Origin: Anoxybacillus pushchinoensis
GTDB lineage: Bacteria > Bacillota > Bacilli > Bacillales > Anoxybacillaceae
Assembly: GCF_900111795.1 (NCBI RefSeq)
Contig: NZ_FOJQ01000003.1
Location: 30,830 to 94,829 of the forward strand
DNA: 64,000 nt
Direction of reading: 5' to 3'
The notes below the pieces were generated by a model. The model saw only the letters and a program-made list of their open reading frames with translations, ran no database searches and was not told the DNA's origin. The position numbers and the translations under genes were made by a program. Within the stretch, counting starts at the first letter, position 1; each line of letters opens with the position of its first letter. Below are positions 55,744 through 63,827 of this stretch, one piece after another.

Positions 55744-55770
55744 AAAAATCGGGCTCGGCCCGATTTTTTT
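55742..55770. terminator. Bidirectional terminator between acsA and the PBP gene
   Basis: A perfect 13-bp stem, 55742-55754 with 55758-55770, three-base loop, A-run and T-run ends. Confidence 0.9.
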
Positions 55771-58555
55771 AATTAGTTGATGGTTGCTCTTCGGTCGGTA
55801 TGTCTATCGGTTGTTCATCGGTTGATTGCTCAGGTGGTGTAGCAGGCAGCATGCGAACGATATTTGACGGATTTGATTCCAATCCAGCGATGTCGACAGC
55901 AGTAACATAATATATTCCTTGTTTTAACGGTATGCTTTTTTGTTCTCCTTTACGTATTGTTGCGATGACTTGAAACGGTGCTGTTTCTGATGCTGTGTAA
56001 TATACGCGATAACCAATGACGTCTTGTTCGTGATGTTCGCCCCAGACGAGCTTTGCTCCTTTTTGTTGCACTGCAAGCGGATCTGGTTTTTTACCGTTTT
56101 CTTGAAGTGTTTTTGCTACAAATACATGTTTCCACTTGTCGTTTCGAGGAAGCAGTTGGCTCATATCTTTTATATGTTGAATTCCCCATTGTTCAAGCAA
56201 TGAACCGTCAATCATTACGCCTTCCTTTGTAAATTCCCTCGGTGTTGATGGAAGCGCAACGTATCGTTCTCCGTTTAATTCGACGAAAGCCCCGCTCACT
56301 AAATACTGATCTTCTTGTTTCGGTACGAAGGCGGTATTGAATAAATCACTTTCTATAAGTCCGAACCGTTTGCACGTTTTTGACGGAAGTAATCCGGAAA
56401 TGACACAATATGAACGTTGTACAATGCCACCTGGCATGTGAAATCGCTCTTGTGGCGCAATCAGCTCTGGACGAATGTCGTATGCCCCGTTTATTAATTG
56501 CGCCCATAGTAGTAAGTTTCTTTGGGAATATGATAGTCCTTTATAACTTTTTTCGAGTGGCTTTGGTGTATCATATCCCATCCATATACCGAATGTAACA
56601 TTCGGGTTTGTTGCTACGAACCAAGCATCTTTCGTATTTTGGCTCGTTCCGGTTTTTCCAGCCCAGTCTGCTGAAAATTTCAGCTTGCCATTTAAAAAGG
56701 CGGCCGTGCCGGAGCGAATGACGTCGCGCATCATATCAATCGTTAAATAGGCCGTTTGTGGCGAAAATACTTCTACCGGCTTTGTTTCATGCTCGTATAC
56801 GACATTTCCGTTTTTATCGACAATTTTTTCGATTAAGTACGCATCGATAAACGTTCCGCCATTAGCAAATGTTGCGTATGCGTTTACGTTCTCTTCAATC
56901 GTTACCCCTTTTGTCAATCCGCCAAGCGCAAGTGACAAGTTGTGTCCATCCCCTGTTGTTAAACTTGTAAAGCCCATTTTTTCTAAATAGGAAATGGGGC
57001 GTTGCTCGATGATGCGCGCATACGTCCGAATGGCAGGAATGTTATACGACTTTTTCAACGCATGACGTACGGATGTTAAGCCATGCGTTTTTCCATCCGC
57101 GTTTTTCGGTCGGTACGGACCTTGTTTCGTTGGGATTTCCAACTCGATATCTGGGATAACAGAGCCAGGCTGAACGATGCCCATTTCCATCGCTGGTGCA
57201 TAAACAAGAAGTGGCTTCATCGTTGAACCGTTTGAACGATATGCTTGTGTTGCGTGATTGAGCTGTTCCCGTTTATAATCTCGTCCGCCGACAAAACTAA
57301 TGATGCGTCCTGTTTTGTTTTCGATTAAAATCGCTCCCACTTCGACTGGTTGACGAACAGAAACGATTTGTCCTGTTTTTTCATCCTTTTTTCGTACAAT
57401 CGTATCGCTTCCAAAGTAAGGATATTTTTCAACAATTGCTTTCATTCGTTCATATATGTTTTTATCAATTGTCGTATAAATTGTATACCCATTTTGACGC
57501 AGTTGTTTTTCCGCTTTTTCAGCATATTCCCTATATAGTTGATCATTTGATCGTACATCTTGTCGTTCGTATCCGTCTTTTTTCGCTAATAAATCAATAA
57601 AAATATCCTTTGCACGTCGTTCGATTTCAAACGTGAGCCAAGGATACTTTTCAACAGGAGAGGGTAAAGAAGACACAAAATCTTTTGTAATGTCATACGC
57701 TAGCGCTTCTTTGTATTGTTTTTCCGAAATGTATCCTGCTTTTTTCATGCGCGATAATACAGTTTTCATCCGATTTAACGCTGGGGATAAATCGTTTTTC
57801 AACTCCCCTTTGCTTGTAAAAGGTGTATAGCGAAATGGACTTTGTGGCAATCCTGCTAAAAAAGCCGCTTGTGGCAATGTGAGTTCTTTCGCATCGATGC
57901 CGAAAACGCCTTTTGCAGCAGCTTGAACGCCAGCAATATTTCGTCCGGATGCGTTTCGTCCAAACGTTACAACGTTAATGTAGGCTTCTAAAATTTCATC
58001 TTTCGTAAAAAATTTCTCAAGGCGTAAAGCAAGTAATACTTCTTTTGCTTTTCGCTCAAACGACACTTCGCTTGTTAAAATTTGATTTTTTACAAGTTGT
58101 TGTGTTAATGTACTTCCTCCGCTGCGTGTTGAGGAGTTTGTTGCTTCTTGAAAAATGGCACGTATAATAGCTTTTGGTACAACCCCTTTATGTTCATAAA
58201 AATGTTCATCTTCCGTCGCAATGACGGCTTGAATGAAATAAGGGGAAACTTGCGAAAGTTTGACTTCATCGCGTTCTAAATCTGAACGGAAATAGCCAAG
58301 ATATTCACGATTGGCGAAGTAAATGTGTGTCGTTTCTTCATAGTTATAAATATCTTTTTTCATTTCTTTGTACGGGATCGGTTTGACATCTTTTACAAGC
58401 GAGGCGAAATATCCGACACCGACACCGAAGGCAAAACTAAATGCGCATAAGCTTGCGATGAATATAATTAAACATACATTCCAAACGACTTCATATGTAA
58501 TTGTGAAATGGCGCCATAGTTTTTGCCATGAAAATCGGACTTGTTTTTCTGACAT
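55769..58555 (-). CDS. Class A penicillin-binding protein with C-terminal fibronectin type III domain
   Basis: A 928-residue bifunctional peptidoglycan synthase. After a short cytosolic tail and one TM segment (about 25-50) comes the GT51 transglycosylase (catalytic Glu in ATEDEHFYEH; GGSTLTQQL; FERKAKEVLLALRLEKFFTK). The transpeptidase has the active serine in STMK, SYN and KTGT. The last ~110 residues contain an FN3-like unit (KLVWGEHHEQDVIGYRVYY...YYVTAVDIAGLESNPSNIV) and an acidic Thr/Pro/Glu tail. GGGAGG precedes ATG 58555. It is a PBP1A-type enzyme, but I cannot assign it to a specific B. subtilis paralogue. Confidence 0.92.
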   Translation of the reverse strand: MSEKQVRFSWQKLWRHFTITYEVVWNVCLIIFIASLCAFSFAFGVGVGYFASLVKDVKPIPYKEMKKDIYNYEETTHIYFANREYLGYFRSDLERDEVKLSQVSPYFIQAVIATEDEHFYEHKGVVPKAIIRAIFQEATNSSTRSGGSTLTQQLVKNQILTSEVSFERKAKEVLLALRLEKFFTKDEILEAYINVVTFGRNASGRNIAGVQAAAKGVFGIDAKELTLPQAAFLAGLPQSPFRYTPFTSKGELKNDLSPALNRMKTVLSRMKKAGYISEKQYKEALAYDITKDFVSSLPSPVEKYPWLTFEIERRAKDIFIDLLAKKDGYERQDVRSNDQLYREYAEKAEKQLRQNGYTIYTTIDKNIYERMKAIVEKYPYFGSDTIVRKKDEKTGQIVSVRQPVEVGAILIENKTGRIISFVGGRDYKREQLNHATQAYRSNGSTMKPLLVYAPAMEMGIVQPGSVIPDIELEIPTKQGPYRPKNADGKTHGLTSVRHALKKSYNIPAIRTYARIIEQRPISYLEKMGFTSLTTGDGHNLSLALGGLTKGVTIEENVNAYATFANGGTFIDAYLIEKIVDKNGNVVYEHETKPVEVFSPQTAYLTIDMMRDVIRSGTAAFLNGKLKFSADWAGKTGTSQNTKDAWFVATNPNVTFGIWMGYDTPKPLEKSYKGLSYSQRNLLLWAQLINGAYDIRPELIAPQERFHMPGGIVQRSYCVISGLLPSKTCKRFGLIESDLFNTAFVPKQEDQYLVSGAFVELNGERYVALPSTPREFTKEGVMIDGSLLEQWGIQHIKDMSQLLPRNDKWKHVFVAKTLQENGKKPDPLAVQQKGAKLVWGEHHEQDVIGYRVYYTASETAPFQVIATIRKGEQKSIPLKQGIYYVTAVDIAGLESNPSNIVRMLPATPPEQSTDEQPIDIPTEEQPSTN

Positions 58556-58642
58556 AGTGACCTCCCATCCGTATTGTATTTCCATTATTATATCATAATT
58601 TGTTTTTTTATATCGGAAAATGTCTAAATTTGTTTGAAGACC

Positions 58643-58670
58643 TTGACAACGATTTGTGTTTTATGATAAA
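58643..58670 (+). promoter_or_regulatory. Candidate promoter of tyrS leader
   Basis: A perfect TTGACA (58643-58648) with GATAAA (58665-58670) 16 bases downstream as the best -10; TATGAT (58662-58667) lies too close. Confidence 0.5.
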
Positions 58671-58941
58671 AGAGAGTATGCTGACATGTAAATAATTGAG
58701 CGATGATCGGAATGAGTAGTGCTTATCTCCCTGCGACCAGAGAGCTAGTGGTTGGTGTGAACTAGCGCATAGATGAGCATGAATTACCTTCGGGAGCATC
58801 TTTTGCGAACGGCGTGTGCCAAGTAGCAAAAGACGGTGTCGACCGTTATGGCAATGAAGCGAGAGAACATAGGTGTTCTCTAAGTAGGGTGGTACCGCGA
58901 TAAAAACTCGTCCCTTCGTGTGAAGGACGAGTTTTTTTATT
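58671..58941 (+). promoter_or_regulatory. tyrS: T-box leader of tyrS (Tyr specifier UAC)
   Basis: The T-box AGGGTGGTACCGCG is at 58886-58899. The stem I specifier context GAATTACC gives TAC, a Tyr codon. The terminator AAACTCGTCC (58904-58913) with GGACGAGTTT (58925-58934) and T-run follows. Uncharged tRNA-Tyr should allow readthrough. Confidence 0.93.
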
Positions 58942-58969
58942 TCAATAATGGATAGAAAGGGTGGTCGAG

Positions 58970-60229
58970 ATGGATTTGCTTCAAGATTTGCAATTTCGTG
59001 GTTTAATTAATCAAATGACGGATGAGGATGGACTGAAAGCGTTACTAGCAGAGGAGCGTGTAAAATTATATTGCGGGTTTGATCCAACAGCAGATAGTTT
59101 GCATATCGGTCATTTGCTCCCGATTTTAATGTTGCGTCGTTTCCAACAAGCAGGGCATCAACCGATTGCGCTCGTCGGTGGGGCAACAGGACTCATTGGA
59201 GACCCAAGCGGAAAGAAAACAGAGCGAAAATTAAATGAAAAAGAGACAGTCGCTTATTACAGTGAGCGAATTAAACAACAGCTAAGCCGTTTTTTAGATT
59301 TTGAGAAAGTCGACAATCCAGCCATTATTGCAAATAACTATGAATGGATCGGTTCGCTTGATGTCATTACGTTTTTGCGTGATGTTGGGAGAAACTTTGG
59401 AATTAACTATATGCTTGCAAAAGAATCCGTACAGTCGCGGTTAGAAACAGGCATTTCATTTACGGAATTTAGTTATATGATTTTACAGGCGTACGACTTT
59501 TTAAAACTGTACGAAATGTATGGATGTAAGTTGCAAGTAGGCGGAAGTGACCAATGGGGGAACATTACAGCTGGGTTGGAACTCATCCGAAAAACAGAAG
59601 AAGATGCAAAAGTGTTTGGATTAACCGTTCCGCTCGTCACAAAAGCAGATGGGACGAAGTTTGGTAAAACAGAAGGTGGAGCGGTATGGCTTGATGCTGA
59701 CAAAACATCCCCATATGAATTTTACCAATTTTGGATTAATACAGATGACCGTGATGTCGTAAAATATTTGAAATACTTCACGTTTTTATCACATGAAGAA
59801 ATTATCGAATTGGAAAAACAAACAGCTGAATCGCCAGAAAAACGTGCGGCGCAAAAAGCTTTAGCTACTGAGATGACGCGTCTCGTTCACGGAGAAGAAG
59901 CATTGCGACAGGCGATTAACATTTCTGAGGCGTTATTTAGCGGGGAAGTGGCGAAATTAACAGCGAATGAAATTGAGCAAGGATTTAAAGATGTCCCATC
60001 GTATGTATGTCATGAAAAGGAAGTGGCGCTTGTTGATTTGCTTGTAGCGAGCGGTATTTGTTCATCGAAGCGCCGAGCGCGTGAAGATGTAACAAATGGA
60101 GCTATTTACGTAAACGGTGAACGTGTGCAAGATGTGAATAAAGTCATGACAGATGCAAATCGCATTGAAGGTCGCTTTACAATTATTCGGCGCGGTAAGA
60201 AAAAATATTATTTAATTCGTTACGCATAA
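58970..60229 (+). CDS. tyrS: Tyrosyl-tRNA synthetase (TyrRS-S type)
   Basis: A 419-residue class I synthetase. The HIGH motif is HIGH at 45-48; the KMSKS equivalent is KFGKT at 230-234, the variant of the bacterial TyrS branch. A C-terminal S4 domain (about 350-415, SKRRAREDVTNGAIYVNGE) contacts the tRNA variable arm. ATG 58970 follows GAAAGGGTGG; a GTG at 58961 is in frame but overlaps the ribosome binding site. Controlled by the Tyr T-box. Confidence 0.97.
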   Translation: MDLLQDLQFRGLINQMTDEDGLKALLAEERVKLYCGFDPTADSLHIGHLLPILMLRRFQQAGHQPIALVGGATGLIGDPSGKKTERKLNEKETVAYYSERIKQQLSRFLDFEKVDNPAIIANNYEWIGSLDVITFLRDVGRNFGINYMLAKESVQSRLETGISFTEFSYMILQAYDFLKLYEMYGCKLQVGGSDQWGNITAGLELIRKTEEDAKVFGLTVPLVTKADGTKFGKTEGGAVWLDADKTSPYEFYQFWINTDDRDVVKYLKYFTFLSHEEIIELEKQTAESPEKRAAQKALATEMTRLVHGEEALRQAINISEALFSGEVAKLTANEIEQGFKDVPSYVCHEKEVALVDLLVASGICSSKRRAREDVTNGAIYVNGERVQDVNKVMTDANRIEGRFTIIRRGKKKYYLIRYA

Positions 60230-60263
60230 AAAATCCTCTCTGCTTTGGCAGAGAGGATTTTTT
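60228..60263. terminator. Bidirectional terminator between tyrS and rpsD
   Basis: A perfect 16-bp stem, 60228-60243 with 60248-60263, four-base loop TTTG, with A-run and T-run ends. Confidence 0.93.
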
Positions 60264-60264
60264 A

Positions 60265-60867
60265 TTAACGAGAGTAGAACTCAACGATTAATGCTTCGTT
60301 AATTTCAGCAGGTAATTCAGAACGCTCTGGTAAGCGAGTGTAAGTACCTTCTAATTTGTCTGCATCAAGCGTTAAGTAGTCAGGTACGAAGTTGTTTACT
60401 TCAAGCGCTTCTTTAATAATTTGAAGGTTGCGAGATTTTTCGCGAACAGAAATTGTTTGACCTGGTTTCACGCGATAAGATGGGATATCCACACGGTTGC
60501 CGTCAACTAAAATGTGACCATGGTTTACTAATTGGCGAGCTTGACGGCGAGTGCGCGCAAAACCTAAACGGTAAACAAGGTTGTCTAAACGGGACTCAAG
60601 TAAAATCATGAAGTTTTCACCGTGCTTACCAGCCATTTTTCCTGCTTCTTCGAACGTTTTACGGAATTGACGTTCATTGACACCGTACATATGGCGAAGC
60701 TTTTGCTTCTCTTGAAGTTGCATGCCATATTCAGATAATTTTTTACGTTGTCCTGGACCATGTTGACCTGGTGGATAAGGACGTTTTTGTAATTCTTTAC
60801 CTGTTCCGCTTAACGAAATGCCAAGGCGGCGAGAAATTTTCCATGTTGGACCTGTATAACGAGCCAT
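60265..60867 (-). CDS. rpsD: 30S ribosomal protein S4
   Basis: A 200-residue S4. The N-terminal [19 protein letters not shown], the basic linker [17 protein letters not shown], and the S4 RNA-binding domain (about 92-155, [20 protein letters not shown]) are canonical. It lacks the CxxC zinc motif, as in the C-minus type. S4 nucleates 30S assembly and in B. subtilis represses its own gene through the leader. AGGAGGAG precedes ATG 60867. It is unlinked to other ribosomal genes, as in Bacilli generally. Confidence 0.98.
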   Translation of the reverse strand: MARYTGPTWKISRRLGISLSGTGKELQKRPYPPGQHGPGQRKKLSEYGMQLQEKQKLRHMYGVNERQFRKTFEEAGKMAGKHGENFMILLESRLDNLVYRLGFARTRRQARQLVNHGHILVDGNRVDIPSYRVKPGQTISVREKSRNLQIIKEALEVNNFVPDYLTLDADKLEGTYTRLPERSELPAEINEALIVEFYSR

Positions 60868-61066
60868 AAATGCTCCTCCTTTGTTTTTATTTTTTGTAAA
60901 ATAAAAACAGTCGTGCCTCACTATTTATCGCCATTTTGTTTTCATGTATCCTCGCCCTAGCAGCTGAGAGTTACACGATACAGCCTCCAGTTAGAGACGA
61001 ATGTTCTCTACGGGGAACAAAATGGACATACAAACGTGAGCACAAAGGCTGCAATATTTTACACAA
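60868..61066 (-). promoter_or_regulatory. rpsD leader (S4 autoregulatory leader candidate)
   Basis: About 200 untranslated bases separate the mapped-by-eye promoter from the rpsD start. They contain GC-rich segments able to pair (for instance TAGAGAAC / GTCTCTA and CTGGAGGCTG near CAGCTGCTAG), as expected for the structured target by which S4 represses rpsD in B. subtilis. I did not derive a full fold, so the element is inferred from position and length. Confidence 0.55.
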
Positions 61067-61071
61067 AGGCT

Positions 61072-61100
61072 ATTATAATTTTTTTTTACGTCTAAGTCAA
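61072..61100 (-). promoter_or_regulatory. Promoter of rpsD
   Basis: On the minus strand TTGACT (61100-61095), 17 bases, and a perfect TATAAT (61077-61072), rich in A in the spacer. A strong vegetative promoter. Confidence 0.8.
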
Positions 61101-61137
61101 TCATTTTTGTATAGTCTTTATGGTAAGGATTATGGTA

Positions 61138-61146
61138 TGATATAAT
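61138..61146 (+). promoter_or_regulatory. Extended -10 promoter of the diguanylate cyclase gene
   Basis: TGATATAAT is a perfect extended -10 (TGn-TATAAT). No strong -35 is needed for this class. It would give a 5' leader of about 245 bases. Confidence 0.55.
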
Positions 61147-61218
61147 AAATAGGTCTTAGGTTTTAGAAATATGACAAATACTTTCATTTTTTTATTTATA
61201 TGGTTCATCACCACAACA

Positions 61219-61327
61219 TGTACTTGACAAGCGGAGGATTTTCTTGAGCCGCCGTGTACGAAAAATCTGATTTACTGATTTTTTCTTATAAGTACAGAGA
61301 AGGCGTGTTCTGAAATAGTCAAGTACA
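61219..61327 (+). promoter_or_regulatory. Structured leader element with possible leader peptide upstream of dgcP
   Basis: A 10-bp perfect inverted repeat, TGTACTTGAC (61219-61228) and GTCAAGTACA (61318-61327), encloses an inner hairpin (TGTAC + GAAAAATC at 61255-61267 with GATTTTTTC and GTACA at 61277-61296). Inside, GGAGGA (61233-61238) is followed five bases later by TTG 61244 opening an eight-codon frame, MSRRVRKI, ending at TGA 61268-61270. AAGTACA occurs twice (61290-61296, 61321-61327), so TGTACTT can pair two ways. A further 8-bp hairpin lies at 61346-61368. A regulatory role is inferred. Confidence 0.45.
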
Positions 61328-61399
61328 ACTTTCGGTGAAGATCCATTTATATGGTTTATACATATAAAGAGTGGGAGTATGTGCGGGTGAGTGGAGAAA

Positions 61400-63244
61400 A
61401 TGAACGTTCAACAACGCGATCAATATGCCATATTTAAACAAAAGTTTTTTGACTGGTTTTTGACTGAAGAAGATTTTACAGATTTACCTCGCATCATTCA
61501 AGCGCTCATCACCTTATTACAAAAAGAGTTTCATTTGTTAGATGTCACCTTTTACGTACTTAACCCGTTTAAACATGCTTTTGAGCCTGAAGTGACGACT
61601 GACTGTATGATTAAGCAGCGCCGGGAACATGCCTCGATTCCATTTGATAGTCATCTAAAAGAACAGTTTGACGACGTTATGATTATTGATGACGGAAGCG
61701 AGATTAAAACGGTGCAGTTCGGGGTGTATTTTCCAGAAGATTCATGCAGTCTCGTTCGTTTTCGCATACATGAGCGGGATATGCTACCAACATCGTTTAT
61801 TAAACAAATGAAACACGATTTTTTAAAAGTGTTTGCCCGTATTCGTAAAGTATCTGAAGTATTGAGTGAGGAAAAAAGATATGAACAGTTGCATCGAGCG
61901 ACAACAAAAATTCATGCCTCGATGAATATTGGTGATGTGCTTGAAGAAATTGTGAAAACGTTAAAGGACGTGTATCCGGCGTTTACGTGCCATCTATTTT
62001 TATCACACGATAGTACAACAGATCGCGATTTGCCGATCAAACTGCTTACGTTTGAAAACGAAGACGAGCATATGGGGGCGATGAAAGCATATGTTACTGG
62101 ACATATTCAGCTCTATGATTCGCTCGTTCATAAACGGTCCGTCATTTATGCACCCATTAAAGGAGCGCAAGGAATTTACGGGGTAATTGAGATGATCGCC
62201 CCAACGGTGATGGAGTTGCCAGAAAGGGAAATCCGCTTCATCTCCTTGCTGGCAAATACGGCCGGTAGCGCATTAGAAAATGCTAAGCTATATGAGCAGT
62301 CTAAACGGTTAATCGCCGATTTGCAACTCATTAACGAGACGATCCATCATTTGAATACGAATTTACGATTCCAAGACGCATTAAAGTTTATGATTGAGAA
62401 AATCAAAACGTCATTTGATGCGCAGGAAGTCGGTTTTATTCTTTTGCAAGAGAAAGAGCGAAAAGTACTCCCTGGAAGTACGCCGTTTTTCGAATCAAAG
62501 GAAGCGAGAATATATGTTGATTTCGTTTTCCGCCGTATTCAAAATGCTCGTGATACTCTATTTTTAGGTGATGTAAAAATTCATAGCGACCATACGAAGC
62601 GATTTCGTTCACTTATGGCTGTACCGATGATGCGCGGCATGATGAAAGGTGTAGCGATTGTATTGCATCAGGAGGCGTATCATTTCTCATTTGATATGTT
62701 CAAATTGTTACAGTCGCTCATTCATCACTCTACATTGGCGTTTACAAACGCGGCGTTGCGTGAAGAGCTAGAGCGTATGGTGATTACGGATCGGCTAACA
62801 AACTTATATGCACGCCATTACTTAGACGAACGTATCCAACGTTCGATGGAAGAGGATGGTCTAGGCACATTTATTTTAATAGACATTGATAATTTCAAAA
62901 AAATAAATGATACGTATGGGCATCAAGTAGGCGATGAAATCATCATTCAAGTAGCAAATATTATTAAAGCGAACATCCGTCAAAACGACATTGGCGCTCG
63001 GTGGGGAGGGGAAGAACTCGCCATTTATTTGCCGAAGGTGTCGGTTCATACAGGTTTATCGATTGCGAATCGGCTTGTGCAAAAAGTTCGAGAATTAACT
63101 GATCCACCTGTAACTATTTCGTGTGGAGTATCGTACTGGAAGAAAAATCGCGCTCACTCTGTTAAAGAGTTATTTAATCGTGCGGATGAGGCGTTATATA
63201 CAGCGAAACGGACAGGGAAAAACCGAGTCGTTGTCCAAGAGTAA
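61400..63244 (+). CDS. dgcP: GAF-GGDEF diguanylate cyclase DgcP-like (YtrP)
   Basis: A 614-residue soluble protein. GAF-like sensor regions lie at about 15-150, 175-300 and 325-445, followed by a GGDEF domain (about 455-614). The active-site loop is RWGGEEL (GGEEL at 536-540) with metal-binding IDIDNFKKIND; the product-inhibition I-site RQND sits at 527-530, exactly five residues before the loop. It should make c-di-GMP from two GTP and be feedback-controlled. ATG 61400 was chosen; a GTG at 61391 is possible. It matches B. subtilis YtrP/DgcP in layout and in its neighbour, the GAF protein gene. Confidence 0.9.
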   Translation: MNVQQRDQYAIFKQKFFDWFLTEEDFTDLPRIIQALITLLQKEFHLLDVTFYVLNPFKHAFEPEVTTDCMIKQRREHASIPFDSHLKEQFDDVMIIDDGSEIKTVQFGVYFPEDSCSLVRFRIHERDMLPTSFIKQMKHDFLKVFARIRKVSEVLSEEKRYEQLHRATTKIHASMNIGDVLEEIVKTLKDVYPAFTCHLFLSHDSTTDRDLPIKLLTFENEDEHMGAMKAYVTGHIQLYDSLVHKRSVIYAPIKGAQGIYGVIEMIAPTVMELPEREIRFISLLANTAGSALENAKLYEQSKRLIADLQLINETIHHLNTNLRFQDALKFMIEKIKTSFDAQEVGFILLQEKERKVLPGSTPFFESKEARIYVDFVFRRIQNARDTLFLGDVKIHSDHTKRFRSLMAVPMMRGMMKGVAIVLHQEAYHFSFDMFKLLQSLIHHSTLAFTNAALREELERMVITDRLTNLYARHYLDERIQRSMEEDGLGTFILIDIDNFKKINDTYGHQVGDEIIIQVANIIKANIRQNDIGARWGGEELAIYLPKVSVHTGLSIANRLVQKVRELTDPPVTISCGVSYWKKNRAHSVKELFNRADEALYTAKRTGKNRVVVQE

Positions 63245-63279
63245 TATAAAAGAGGCCGTGTTTATCGGCCTCTTTTATA
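63245..63279. terminator. Bidirectional terminator between dgcP and the msr gene
   Basis: A perfect 14-bp stem, TATAAAAGAGGCCG (63245-63258) with CGGCCTCTTTTATA (63266-63279), shared by two convergent genes. Confidence 0.88.
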
Positions 63280-63760
63280 CGTCAAGATGATGTACGAGCG
63301 TTTCGACAAACCGCTCTAAATACTGTTCATCCATCTCATCGAAACGGCTTTTTATTGGGCTATCGATATCAAGCACTCCGATGACGCGACCATTTTTAAT
63401 CATTGGAACAACAATTTCAGATTGAGATGCGGCATCGCATGCGATGTGCCCCGGAAATGCATGAACATCTGCGACGCGCATCGTTCTTTTCTCATTAGCT
63501 GCAGTTCCGCACACGCCTTTGCCGAACGGGATACGTACACACGCTGGGAGCCCTTGAAAAGGTCCGAGAACGAGTTCGTTTCCTTCTGCTACATAAAAAC
63601 CGACCCAATTAATATCGTGCAAAAAATAATTCAATAAAGCGGAAGCGTTCGCTAAGTTCGCTACAATATTTTTTTCATCTGAAATTAACGCTTTCAGTTG
63701 TTCGATGACAAGTGTATAATTTTCCTCTCTTGTCCCTGTGTATGTTTGCGTATGAAACAT
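63275..63760 (-). CDS. Free methionine-(R)-sulfoxide reductase (GAF domain), YtsP-like
   Basis: A 161-residue single GAF domain. Three cysteines, C74, C84 and C108, occur in LPACVRIPFGKGVCG and IACDAAS, with the same spacing as the C84/C94/C118 set of E. coli fRMsr. This supports reduction of free Met-R-sulfoxide by thioredoxin-linked chemistry. Length is typical. The start is ATG 63760 or GTG 63769; neither has a visible ribosome binding site, because the IscB element ends immediately upstream. Confidence 0.88.
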   Translation of the reverse strand: MFHTQTYTGTREENYTLVIEQLKALISDEKNIVANLANASALLNYFLHDINWVGFYVAEGNELVLGPFQGLPACVRIPFGKGVCGTAANEKRTMRVADVHAFPGHIACDAASQSEIVVPMIKNGRVIGVLDIDSPIKSRFDEMDEQYLERFVETLVHHLDV

Positions 63761-63773
63761 GTATTTCACGAAA

Positions 63774-63827
63774 CTTACGCAAGGAAGCCCCTGCCTTTAG
63801 GCACGGGGAGGAATTGCCTTACGCAAG
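63774..63827 (-). mobile_element. Right end of an IS605-like (IscB) element
   Basis: On the minus strand the end carries a hairpin CCCC-G-TGCC TAAA GGCA-GGGG (63787-63808), the bulged imperfect palindrome typical of IS200/IS605-family right ends. It is flanked by a 10-base direct repeat CTTACGCAAG at 63774-63783 and 63818-63827; the iscB-like stop lies in the second copy. The exact cleavage point is not known. The rest of the element extends beyond 64000. Confidence 0.7.

Noticed and set aside
60936..61145. 69-residue plus-strand open frame between rpsD and dgcP
   Set aside because: It runs antisense through the rpsD leader and promoter, has no ribosome binding site, and its codons are explained by the structured leader.
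61141..61399. c-di-GMP (GEMM) riboswitch before the GGDEF gene
   Set aside because: The conserved GEMM core (CACGCA, GCAAA and tetraloop receptor segments) is not present; the pairing pattern is different.
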